The notes under the pieces: generated by a model
What the model saw: only the letters and a program-made list of their open reading frames with translations
Databases searched by the model: none
Told to the model about the DNA's origin: nothing
Position numbers and translations under genes: made by a program
In this document: piece after piece, positions 1 through 5,418 of the stretch
Position numbering within the stretch: position 1 is the stretch's first letter
Layout: every line of letters starts with the position of its first letter
Source of the DNA: Candidatus Bathyarchaeota archaeon
Lineage (GTDB): Archaea; Thermoproteota; Bathyarchaeia; Bathyarchaeales; DTEX01
Direction of reading: 5' to 3'
Length of the DNA stretch: 5,626 nt
Assembly: GCA_021158305.1 (NCBI GenBank)
Contig: JAGGUU010000073.1
Location: 1-5,626 of the forward strand

Positions 1-412
1 ACCGCATAATCTTACCGATGTTTCTCCTCAGACCTCTCGGTTCAATTCTTTCCTTTTCAATGTAAGTCTTAGCGGCAGCTGCCGCTAATGGAACGAAGAG
101 GAGGCAGATACCTAAATGCGTGTTGCCACCGTTATGAGATCTAGATACTGCTTGAACAGCTTTTCTAACGATTCTCCCAACACCTATCTTTGAGATCTCT
201 AATATGCCTCGAGCTACCATAGTCCCTCTCAAGGCAGCTTCCCCAATCGGGGAGCCTAATGCTATAGAGCCCGCTAGAAAATGTTCATAGCGAGTATCGA
301 GATGATTCACAGTTCTGTGAACGTTTCCAGGCTTTGGCCATCCGCTTGCCTCTAATACAGCGGCAAGCTGAGCCGATACCTTAATGTGCTCGATTAATTC
401 TTTAAGATTCAA
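1..412 (-). CDS. CitG-like protein (triphosphoribosyl-dephospho-CoA synthase family), partial: N-terminal 137 residues
   Basis: Seen: an uninterrupted frame runs leftward from a TTG at 412 off the left edge, giving 137 residues. It carries the CitG/MdcB-family signature KPGNVHR at residues 27-33, then D-x3-Y-x2-F at 39-45, and NTHLGI at 97-102 followed by PLAAAAA at 108-114. Family members are usually near 280-300 residues, so about half is present. The TTG is chosen because a G-rich Shine-Dalgarno-like run (421-425) lies 8 bases upstream and no ATG or GTG is available nearby. The gene begins 16 bases after the stop of the DUF447 gene, so the two probably form one leftward operon. Known: CitG builds the triphosphoribosyl-dephospho-CoA precursor of the citrate lyase prosthetic group from ATP and dephospho-CoA, releasing adenine. 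No citrate or malonate lyase genes are seen here. Inference: archaeal homologues next to methanopterin genes more likely act in cofactor assembly, perhaps in a ribosyl transfer. Family assignment is firm, reaction unknown. Confidence 0.82.
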   Translation of the reverse strand, partial: MNLKELIEHIKVSAQLAAVLEASGWPKPGNVHRTVNHLDTRYEHFLAGSIALGSPIGEAALRGTMVARGILEISKIGVGRIVRKAVQAVSRSHNGGNTHLGICLLFVPLAAAAAKTYIEKERIEPRGLRRNIGKIMR

Positions 413-420
413 ACCAGCAG

Positions 421-425
421 CCCCC
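421..425 (-). promoter_or_regulatory. Shine-Dalgarno-like G run ahead of the CitG-like gene
   Basis: On the minus strand five consecutive G residues lie 8 bases before the TTG at 412, in the short gap after the DUF447 stop codon. They can pair with the C-rich anti-Shine-Dalgarno of archaeal 16S rRNA. This site is the main support for the unusual TTG start. Confidence 0.45.
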
Positions 426-428
426 AGC

Positions 429-1079
429 TTAATGCTTATCCATTGCTTTCTTTTCTCTGATCACTTCCTCTGCCCTCTCAAGTATTTCAGTCACCATCAT
501 CCGTAGCTTCTTGTTTCGGGTACTGTGATAGACTATTTCTCTAAAGATTTTTATTCTCTCCTTGAGGCTTTCAGCCATTTCGACATTATTCTTTATCAGA
601 TGAAGAATCTTGGTAAAACATACTAAGGCTTCTATCACTGCTGGTTCCGCTCGGTTATATGCCTTTATTATCTTCCGGGAAACCCTTATAAGCTGAGGCT
701 TCAGAAGAACCCTAACATATTCTCCGCAGTCCTCCACATCTATGACCGAGCATTCCACATACGCATCACATCCTCTCACTCTTGGAGATGAAACAGTCTC
801 AGATGGACTGTAAGAAATCTCACTCTTTTTGAAAACCGCATCGTAAAAGAGCGTGGAGCTACAAGTAATGTTTAACACGCAGTCTATCGCTCCCTTGACA
901 ATAAGCTCGCATGTTCTCTGTCCTTTGTAGACTCTCAAAGATAGCCGTTTATCATCCTCTAAGAGAACACCCATAGGCGCCACATTAATGGCATCATCAT
1001 GGCTAATGGTTAGAATTATCTCGCTATATGTTAATTTTGAAAAGCCAAGATCTCTCAAGCGCATGTTCAAGGGTATCAC
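429..1079 (-). CDS. DUF447 family protein (FMN-binding split-barrel type), methanopterin-associated
   Basis: A 216-residue protein of typical length for DUF447. Seen: the N-terminal half holds a strand-rich region with the family motif NVAPMGV at residues 32-38, preceded by a segment like that which opens flavin-binding split barrels. The C-terminal half is helical and carries AYNRAEPAVIEALV at 140-153, the other hallmark of the family. The end (about 165-215) is rich in Lys, Arg and Glu and probably helical. The GTG at 1079 is preferred: a perfect TATA-like octamer sits about 27 bases upstream and there is no Shine-Dalgarno, which fits a leaderless or nearly leaderless mRNA. An ATG at 1064 is the alternative. 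Known: the fold binds FMN in related families, but no reaction is established for DUF447. Inference: its position with MptE, DmrB-like and MptG genes suggests a role in tetrahydromethanopterin synthesis or use, possibly a flavin-dependent step. It is likely soluble; no signal peptide or membrane segment is seen. Confidence 0.85.
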   Translation of the reverse strand: MIPLNMRLRDLGFSKLTYSEIILTISHDDAINVAPMGVLLEDDKRLSLRVYKGQRTCELIVKGAIDCVLNITCSSTLFYDAVFKKSEISYSPSETVSSPRVRGCDAYVECSVIDVEDCGEYVRVLLKPQLIRVSRKIIKAYNRAEPAVIEALVCFTKILHLIKNNVEMAESLKERIKIFREIVYHSTRNKKLRMMVTEILERAEEVIREKKAMDKH

Positions 1080-1105
1080 TACGCTGACTGTAGGTTTATC
1101 CCCAA

Positions 1106-1113
1106 TTTATAAA
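1106..1113 (-). promoter_or_regulatory. Palindromic TATA box for the DUF447 operon
   Basis: The octamer TTTATAAA reads the same on both strands. On the minus strand it ends 27 bases before the GTG at 1079, so the expected archaeal start site (about 25 bases downstream of the box centre) falls within a few bases of the start codon. This predicts a leaderless transcript and agrees with the missing Shine-Dalgarno. Because the box is symmetric, the direction of TBP/TFB binding must be set by flanking bases. Confidence 0.55.
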
Positions 1114-1121
1114 AAAGATAC

Positions 1122-1135
1122 GCAAAGATATAATA
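1122..1135 (+). promoter_or_regulatory. Candidate BRE plus TATA box for mptE
   Basis: GCAAAG at 1122-1127 is purine-rich like a TFB recognition element and is followed directly by ATATAATA at 1128-1135. Transcription would begin near 1157, leaving a leader of roughly 48 bases before the TTG at 1205. That agrees with the visible Shine-Dalgarno ahead of mptE. Assigned by eye only. Confidence 0.4.
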
Positions 1136-1192
1136 AGTGATAGGAGAAAAAAGGCGAAGAATTTTACTGGAACTTTACTTGTCTCAAGTAGT

Positions 1193-1196
1193 GGAG
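1193..1196 (+). promoter_or_regulatory. Shine-Dalgarno GGAG ahead of mptE
   Basis: GGAG lies 8 bases before the TTG at 1205. No in-frame ATG or GTG exists between here and the promoter, so this site supports TTG as the true start. Confidence 0.55.
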
Positions 1197-1204
1197 ACGA
1201 CATC

Positions 1205-2008
1205 TTGATTCCTCTAAAGATATGGCTTGAGAAGTACCTGGAAATCTCCGAGATTATGGGCTACGATATTGCACGTGATAGAGAAGCGACCAGAATACTT
1301 GCGCGCATCCTCAAAGCTAAGCAGATGAAGCCTCCACTAAATAAGCTTCGAGATCTTTTCTATGGAAAAAATGTCCTAATCTTTGGAGCTGGTCCAAGCT
1401 TGGATGACGCATTAGATAGCCTATTATGGAAGGTTCCAGATTTCCACAGAAAGGCTACTCTTGTAGCTGCCGACGGGGCGACTCAAGCTCTTATAGAGAG
1501 GAGTGTGATCCCTCAAGTGATAGTTACAGATCTAGATGGGGATATGAAGTCCATAATGTATTCGGCTTTGAGAGGTTCAGTTATTGTGGTGCATGCTCAC
1601 GGGGACAACATAGACAAACTATCTCGATATGTTGAAGAAATAACATCCGTAACTGATCTCATTATCGGAACCACGCAAGTTGAGCCTGTAGAGCCTCTGC
1701 AGAACTTTGGTGGATTCACCGATGGAGATAGAGCAGTCTTTATTGCTTCTAGTTATGGGGCGGAAAAAATAATCCTAGTCGGCATGGATTTCGGGCGAAT
1801 TGTCGGTAGACATTCTAAGCCCTGGCTTAGACATGATATAGTTGCTTGGAGTGATAAGTTGAAGAAGCTTGAAATCGCCTACAACCTTATTTCTTGGATC
1901 GTAACCATGTCTGACCTTAAGATATATACGTTATCAGGAAATGCTCCGCAAAACGTTAAAAGAATACGACTAGACGATCTAGGCAACGTGCTGAGGTGTA
2001 ATCTTTGA
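1205..2008 (+). CDS. mptE: 6-hydroxymethyl-7,8-dihydropterin diphosphokinase, archaeal type (MptE)
   Basis: This 267-residue cytoplasmic enzyme should transfer diphosphate from ATP to 6-hydroxymethyl-7,8-dihydropterin (EC 2.7.6.3), activating the pterin for coupling to the arene half of methanopterin. Seen: an N-terminal helical segment (1-50) is followed by the DUF115/COG1634 core. Its motifs are VLIFGAGPSLDD at 57-68, AADGAT at 88-93, VTDLDGD at 107-113, HAHGDN at 130-135, FGGFTDGDRA at 168-177 and VGMDFG at 192-197. Known: this family replaces bacterial FolK, to which it is unrelated in sequence, and the acidic loop DLDGD and the HAHGDN loop are its most conserved parts. The length is normal. 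The start is TTG, supported by the GGAG site. The stop overlaps the next gene by 4 bases (TTGA), so the two are translationally coupled. MptG and DHPS-like genes in the same window support methanopterin rather than folate as the product. Confidence 0.93.
   Translation: MIPLKIWLEKYLEISEIMGYDIARDREATRILARILKAKQMKPPLNKLRDLFYGKNVLIFGAGPSLDDALDSLLWKVPDFHRKATLVAADGATQALIERSVIPQVIVTDLDGDMKSIMYSALRGSVIVVHAHGDNIDKLSRYVEEITSVTDLIIGTTQVEPVEPLQNFGGFTDGDRAVFIASSYGAEKIILVGMDFGRIVGRHSKPWLRHDIVAWSDKLKKLEIAYNLISWIVTMSDLKIYTLSGNAPQNVKRIRLDDLGNVLRCNL
1993..1998 (+). promoter_or_regulatory. Strong Shine-Dalgarno inside the end of mptE
   Basis: GAGGTG lies in the last codons of mptE, 6 bases before the TTG at 2005. 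It is close to the full archaeal consensus and fixes the start of the downstream flavoprotein, allowing re-initiation after mptE. Confidence 0.65.
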
Positions 2009-2742
2009 GCAGAATACTGTGGTGTATTACAGGCGCTGGCGGTAAACTCCGTAACGTGTTCGAAGCATTTCTGAAGTTTAGGAAAGAGCATCCCGACGTA
2101 GATGTTGGAGTAGCCTTATCAAAAGCAGGTGAAGAAGTAGCCCGAATTTATGGCGTACTGGACAGGCTCAGAGAAGTCGTTTCAAGTAACAGATATGGAG
2201 GTATATACCGTGACGTTTCATGGAGCGGAATTACTCGAGATGGCGTTCCATTGGGCGGAAGGATCAGTCTACACCGTTATGACGTAGTCGTTATCGCTCC
2301 AGCTTCATCCAACACGGTTGCGAAGATCGCATATGGAATATCTGATACTTTACCAACGATCGCGGCGAATCAGGCACTCAAGTCTAAAACTCCCTTGATA
2401 ATTCTCCCAGCGGACTGTACCGCAGGTCTCGCCGCTCTGCCATGCTTGATAAATGAGCATAAATGTACGCGTTGTTTAATTTGTTTGGATGGTTGTCCCT
2501 ATGAGGCTATATATACTCTCCCGAACGGAGATGTTAGGATTGATTACAACAAGTGTAGGGGATGTGGCGCATGCGAGGAATCATGTAGGTATGGAGCGAT
2601 TCGGTGCTGGGAAAAAGTTAGGATTTCTCCGAGCCCAATGGATTTAAAGAATGTGGCTGAACTTAGGAGAGTTAGCGGCATCTATATTGTAGAGAGTAGT
2701 GAAGAATTAATCGGAAAACTTAAGGTCTTACTGAAAATTTAG
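2005..2742 (+). CDS. Dihydromethanopterin reductase-like flavoprotein with 2x[4Fe-4S] ferredoxin domain (DmrB/archaeoflavoprotein family)
   Basis: This 245-residue protein probably reduces dihydromethanopterin to tetrahydromethanopterin, the last step of cofactor synthesis, taking electrons through iron-sulfur clusters to FMN. Seen: residues 1-145 form an HFCD-type flavoprotein with TGAGG at 9-13 and the flavin-binding APASSNTVAK at 98-107. Inserted near the C terminus is a ferredoxin segment with two complete 4Fe-4S motifs, Cys154/157/160/164 (the last followed by Pro) and Cys184/187/190/194 (followed by Arg). The tail from about 212 returns to the flavoprotein fold. Known: this architecture is found in archaeal DmrB and the MJ0208-type archaeoflavoproteins. 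The physiological donor could be ferredoxin. Start TTG is set by the GAGGTG site. The gene overlaps mptE by 4 bases, which supports a shared pathway. Its stop overlaps the stop of the opposing DUF1464 gene. The alternative is a general archaeoflavoprotein acting as electron carrier. A gene symbol is withheld because DmrB and AfpA homologues are hard to tell apart by eye. Confidence 0.85.
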   Translation: MSRILWCITGAGGKLRNVFEAFLKFRKEHPDVDVGVALSKAGEEVARIYGVLDRLREVVSSNRYGGIYRDVSWSGITRDGVPLGGRISLHRYDVVVIAPASSNTVAKIAYGISDTLPTIAANQALKSKTPLIILPADCTAGLAALPCLINEHKCTRCLICLDGCPYEAIYTLPNGDVRIDYNKCRGCGACEESCRYGAIRCWEKVRISPSPMDLKNVAELRRVSGIYIVESSEELIGKLKVLLKI

Positions 2743-3896
2743 AGCTTGGGTTCTCTGACAGTTTCGATGTATGTTTTAAGAAGTCTCTCTTTAGCATTCT
2801 TTAATCTAGGATGAAAAACCCAGTTAAGCACTGTGCCACGGGCTTCATCTATGCGCATATGCTTAATCAGATCGCTAAATACTCCTCCAGCTATTCCCTC
2901 GCCGATTATGGCGTATCCTTGAGCTGCTTCCTTAGAGATCTTCGCTCCTAGAAGATTGTTAAGCTGTCTCACGGGAGCTATTTCCCCCAGTCTTTCACAT
3001 ACAAGATTTCTTAATCTTTCATGTCTGGCGTATCTGCCTGACAAGAGTATCTCCCTCGGTTCTTTAACGGATGAAGTTAGGCTTCTAACGGTTTTTTCCA
3101 AGCCTTCAAGCATGGATTCCATGGCTGAATAGTATGGTTCCTCAAACCGTTCATATTCATCTATAGCCTCGTCTAGACTTAGCGTGCCGCATATATCAGC
3201 TACGCCTCCATGGAAAACGTCGCTTCTGATCCATTCACGTCCCATAACGGCTATCTCTCCATCTACAGCGCCCATCGATAAGAAGCTGGTCTGGAATAGC
3301 GTTCCTCCAACAGCGTCGACTATTCTTCCTCCATCGATAGCTATGGCTGCATTATATCCGAATCCCATCTCGACAAGTATAAAGTTCACTTCCGCATAGT
3401 CTACACTTTCTCTTGAAGATTGATCAAAGACGCCTAACGCTGCAACTGCCATTTTGTCAGCTGTTCCCATATCCAGCTTATTGATCTTCCTATATGCTGG
3501 TATCGTGGGTAAGAGTATGCAGGAGGGTATATAGCATACTGGAAGACCTCTGCGCCAAAGATCAACCACAACCTTCACGATTGCCTCGTAGACACGTATG
3601 CCAAGCTCGCCTTTCTCCACTCCACTCCTTAAATCTTCATCTCGTGTGAGAAGTAGAACTTCCAAGGCAAATCTGCGAGGGTCAATTATGTCCCGATTAA
3701 AAGTTATAGGTACGCCATAACCAGAGGGTCCTACTATAATGTCAACCTCGTTAGCTTCCTCTATCGCCTCAATCAAAGACTGGGGATTCTCAGCTATGGC
3801 AGTAGTATCTATGCTATCCTCCCACACGACTTCCTCTCCGTCTACAACTGTAAGATCGAAGCTCCTCGTTCCAGGATCTATTCCTAAGGCTTTCAT
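2739..3896 (-). CDS. DUF1464 family protein, predicted ASKHA-fold kinase (COG2441 type)
   Basis: About 385 residues from the ATG at 3896. Upstream in-frame GTG (3899) and TTG (3902) are possible, but a run of four G lies 6 bases before the ATG. Seen: the N terminus has a phosphate-binding loop of the acetate kinase/Hsp70/actin type, GIDPGTRSFDL (about residues 5-15). A second glycine-rich phosphate loop with the pattern GFGYNAAIAIDGG lies at about 178-190. An adenosine-type motif, ILLSGRYARHERLR, lies at about 283-296, followed by a C-terminal glycine-rich stretch near 330-338. The order matches the two-lobed ATPase fold. Known: the family is annotated as predicted butyrate kinase, but to my knowledge that activity is not proven. 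Inference: no fatty-acid genes surround it, whereas methanopterin genes lie on both sides, so a phosphotransfer step in C1-cofactor synthesis deserves thought. Cytoplasmic; no membrane segments. Family assignment good, substrate unknown. Confidence 0.82.
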   Translation of the reverse strand: MKALGIDPGTRSFDLTVVDGEEVVWEDSIDTTAIAENPQSLIEAIEEANEVDIIVGPSGYGVPITFNRDIIDPRRFALEVLLLTRDEDLRSGVEKGELGIRVYEAIVKVVVDLWRRGLPVCYIPSCILLPTIPAYRKINKLDMGTADKMAVAALGVFDQSSRESVDYAEVNFILVEMGFGYNAAIAIDGGRIVDAVGGTLFQTSFLSMGAVDGEIAVMGREWIRSDVFHGGVADICGTLSLDEAIDEYERFEEPYYSAMESMLEGLEKTVRSLTSSVKEPREILLSGRYARHERLRNLVCERLGEIAPVRQLNNLLGAKISKEAAQGYAIIGEGIAGGVFSDLIKHMRIDEARGTVLNWVFHPRLKNAKERLLKTYIETVREPKL

Positions 3897-3902
3897 CACC
3901 AA

Positions 3903-4020
3903 CCCCGAATTTTTATTTCCGCCAATTCAAGCTTCAAACTGTATGATCTAACGAAGCGTCACCTATGAATTTACCTAATCCTTTTAAGGCGTTCTGTCAT
4001 AAGCCAGATTGGACGCGGAT
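3903..4020. promoter_or_regulatory. Divergent intergenic region between DUF1464 and the QueD-like gene
   Basis: About 118 bases between two outward-facing starts. A TATA-like element for the rightward gene is visible at 3981-3989. No convincing TATA box was found at the right distance for the leftward DUF1464 gene; an A+T-rich run at about 3908-3918 is too close to its start. An imperfect palindrome around AAGCTT (near 3927-3938) is short and of doubtful meaning. Confidence 0.45.
3981..3989 (+). promoter_or_regulatory. Candidate TATA box for the QueD-like gene
   Basis: CTTTTAAGG sits about 32-40 bases before the ATG at 4021. Transcription would begin near 4010, leaving a leader of only about ten bases. 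No Shine-Dalgarno precedes the ATG, in keeping with near-leaderless expression. By eye only. Confidence 0.4.
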
Positions 4021-4437
4021 ATGATGAAGATAGGTGTTGAAGGATTTACATTTGACTCCGCTCACTATACCGGAGGATCTAAAAGTAAATGTTTAAATCT
4101 TCATGGTCATACATTCCGGTTGGACGTTGAGGTTGAAGGTGAGGTTAATCCTCAAACAGGCATGGTCATTGATTTCTCATTATTAAAGGAAGCCGTTAAG
4201 AGAGTAATCGCAGATTACGACCATAGAGTTATTCTCCCGAAGAAAGACAGCAGAAATATTGTTCTTTCAGGCCCCTTCAATAACCAAGTTAAGGTCATCG
4301 AGTATCCAGAGGCCACCACGGAATATATAGCTCTCGACATAGCTAAAAGATTACATGAGATCTTAAAGATGAGGGTTAAGGTCAAGCTCTATGAGGGAAG
4401 CCGGAATTACGTTGTCGTGGAGTATCAAGGCGAATAA
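4021..4437 (+). CDS. 6-pyruvoyl-tetrahydropterin synthase / 6-carboxytetrahydropterin synthase family (QueD-like)
   Basis: About 138 residues, normal for this T-fold family, acting on dihydroneopterin triphosphate-type pterins in the cytoplasm. Seen (numbering from the ATG at 4021): zinc ligands His15, His28 and His30; the catalytic Cys24 in the motif CLNLHGH, which matches the C-x3-HGH pattern of QueD; TGMVIDF at about 46-52; the Asp67-His68 pair; the pterin-anchoring Glu101 in TTEYIA; and a second conserved Glu125 in LYEGS. All expected active-site residues are present. Known: QueD makes 6-carboxytetrahydropterin for preQ0, the archaeosine precursor, while other members of COG0720 make 6-pyruvoyl- or 6-hydroxymethyl-pterin. 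Here it lies among methanopterin genes, so supply of 6-hydroxymethyldihydropterin is possible, but the Cys motif favours QueD chemistry. An in-frame TTG at 4009 would add four residues; ATG at 4021 or 4024 is preferred from family N termini. The gene stops 3 bases from the opposing mptG stop. Confidence 0.88.
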   Translation: MMKIGVEGFTFDSAHYTGGSKSKCLNLHGHTFRLDVEVEGEVNPQTGMVIDFSLLKEAVKRVIADYDHRVILPKKDSRNIVLSGPFNNQVKVIEYPEATTEYIALDIAKRLHEILKMRVKVKLYEGSRNYVVVEYQGE

Positions 4438-4440
4438 ACG

Positions 4441-5418
4441 TTAGAATCTTATAGCTCTGCAATAGAAGCCTCTATTTCTAGGCTGAGCCTCAAAGATTTC
4501 CGCATCTATCCCAGATTTTTCAACGAATCTAAGCATGCGGTTCAGTAGCTCCTCAGCTCTTTTCTTTCCTTCGGTTAAGCCGTAGGCCGTGGGTCCCCAG
4601 CTACTCTGGCCAGCACCATAAGCTCCATTCTCAAGCATGTATTCAACAATCTTCTCGGTTTCCCAGCAACAGAATTCTCCACCTTGAAACTTAGAAAAGT
4701 ATCTCCCAACTAAACGTTGAATCTTAGTTAAGGCTTCTCCAAATCTTTTAGCGTCTCTACGAGCTAAGGCGGGAAGCATATCTATCAGCATGGCATCGTG
4801 AAGCTCACGTTCAAGTTTTTCATTAAATTCCGGAGCTTCAAGCGGCTTTTTCTCCTCTTTCTCGTCAAGACCATGCATCCCCTTAGGAACAGCGACTATA
4901 AAACGCCAATTTTGGGGCAACGACGTTCTAAATATAGCTGCTGGAATATCATCTGGGCTTCTCGGTTCATGAATCATTCCGTTTCTTACAAGTCGACCGC
5001 TATCGATTATGAATCCTCCATGCTCAAAGACTGCGATGCCTATTCCTGAGACCGTTCCTCTCCCCAGCATGAAAGCCAATCTTCGAATATTGCATCTTAA
5101 ACCATATATCTTAGATAGTGCGTAGGCGGTTGCGAGTTTAAGCTGAGTTGTTGAGCCAAGCCCGACATGCCTCGGTATAGCTTCCAGAACAGTGATGTTG
5201 GCTCCTTGCACATTCATCCGTTTTATAACATCTTTGACATCTTCCTCGACATCTATGCCGGTTAGATTTTTAATGTTAATCTCGTCTGCTTCCTCCGCAT
5301 GTATTATCACTTTAGGCTTGTTTATGGCGACTCCTATACTTCCATAGGCGATTTCATCTGAAGAAATCGTGTAGAAGCCTAGGTGAAGCCTCGCAGAAGA
5401 CCTAACTTCAACCTGCAT
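4441..5418 (-). CDS. mptG: Beta-ribofuranosylaminobenzene 5'-phosphate synthase (beta-RFAP synthase, MptG)
   Basis: This GHMP-superfamily enzyme commits precursors to methanopterin. It condenses PRPP with 4-hydroxybenzoate (or p-aminobenzoate), releasing CO2 and pyrophosphate and making the ribosyl-arene phosphate (EC 2.4.2.54). Seen (325 residues from the ATG): SSARLHLGF at about 7-15, typical of the family N terminus; the GHMP phosphate loop PRHVGLGSTTQLKLA at about 82-96; GRGTVSGIGIAVFEHGG at about 119-135; a VAVPKGMHGL segment near 176-185; and the C-terminal glycine-rich motif GAYGAGQSSWGPTAYG at about 265-280. Length is normal. Start choice: a GTG at 5427 would add three residues, but GAGTGA at 5424-5429 forms a Shine-Dalgarno-like site 5 bases before the ATG at 5418, and homologues begin near here. 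The start lies inside the end of the DHPS-like gene, so the two are coupled in one leftward operon. Together with MptE it identifies the pathway as methanopterin, because folate makers do not need MptG. Confidence 0.93.
   Translation of the reverse strand: MQVEVRSSARLHLGFYTISSDEIAYGSIGVAINKPKVIIHAEEADEINIKNLTGIDVEEDVKDVIKRMNVQGANITVLEAIPRHVGLGSTTQLKLATAYALSKIYGLRCNIRRLAFMLGRGTVSGIGIAVFEHGGFIIDSGRLVRNGMIHEPRSPDDIPAAIFRTSLPQNWRFIVAVPKGMHGLDEKEEKKPLEAPEFNEKLERELHDAMLIDMLPALARRDAKRFGEALTKIQRLVGRYFSKFQGGEFCCWETEKIVEYMLENGAYGAGQSSWGPTAYGLTEGKKRAEELLNRMLRFVEKSGIDAEIFEAQPRNRGFYCRAIRF

Larger units (their letters stand above)
1080..1204. promoter_or_regulatory. Divergent promoter region between DUF447 and mptE
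   Basis: This 125-base A+T-rich gap separates two outward-facing genes, so both promoters should lie here. Two TATA-like elements are visible, at 1106-1113 and 1128-1135, only about 15 bases apart. Use of one could therefore hinder use of the other, giving either co-regulation or competition between the two operons. No operator palindrome other than the TATA octamer itself was found by eye. Confidence 0.6.

Noticed and set aside
1426..1635. Open frame of 69 codons on the plus strand inside mptE
   Set aside because: It lies wholly within the well-supported mptE frame, has a low-complexity Ser/Arg/Cys composition and resembles no family.
1879..2091. Open frame of 70 codons on the minus strand across the mptE/flavoprotein junction
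   Set aside because: Antisense to two well-supported genes, with no recognisable motif or ribosome site.
2005..2742. Reading the flavoprotein as phosphopantothenoylcysteine decarboxylase or a UbiX-like prenyltransferase
   Set aside because: The HFCD-type fold is shared, but the inserted pair of 4Fe-4S motifs and coupling to mptE fit the DmrB/archaeoflavoprotein group instead.
3184..3399. Open frame of 71 codons on the plus strand inside the DUF1464 gene
   Set aside because: Antisense shadow with Pro/Ser/Thr-rich composition typical of the reverse of a coding strand.
3908..3918. A+T-rich run as TATA box for the leftward DUF1464 gene
   Set aside because: It lies about 18 bases before the chosen ATG, which would put the transcription start inside the gene.
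3927..3938. Imperfect palindrome around AAGCTT as a possible operator
   Set aside because: Only 10 of 12 bases are symmetric and the core is a common hexamer; such a match is expected by chance.
3739..3951. Open frame of 70 codons on the plus strand over the DUF1464 start
   Set aside because: Antisense to the ATP-binding N terminus of DUF1464; Ser-rich, with no motif.
4798..5049. Open frame of 83 codons on the plus strand inside mptG
   Set aside because: Antisense to the conserved core of MptG; no family resemblance or promoter.
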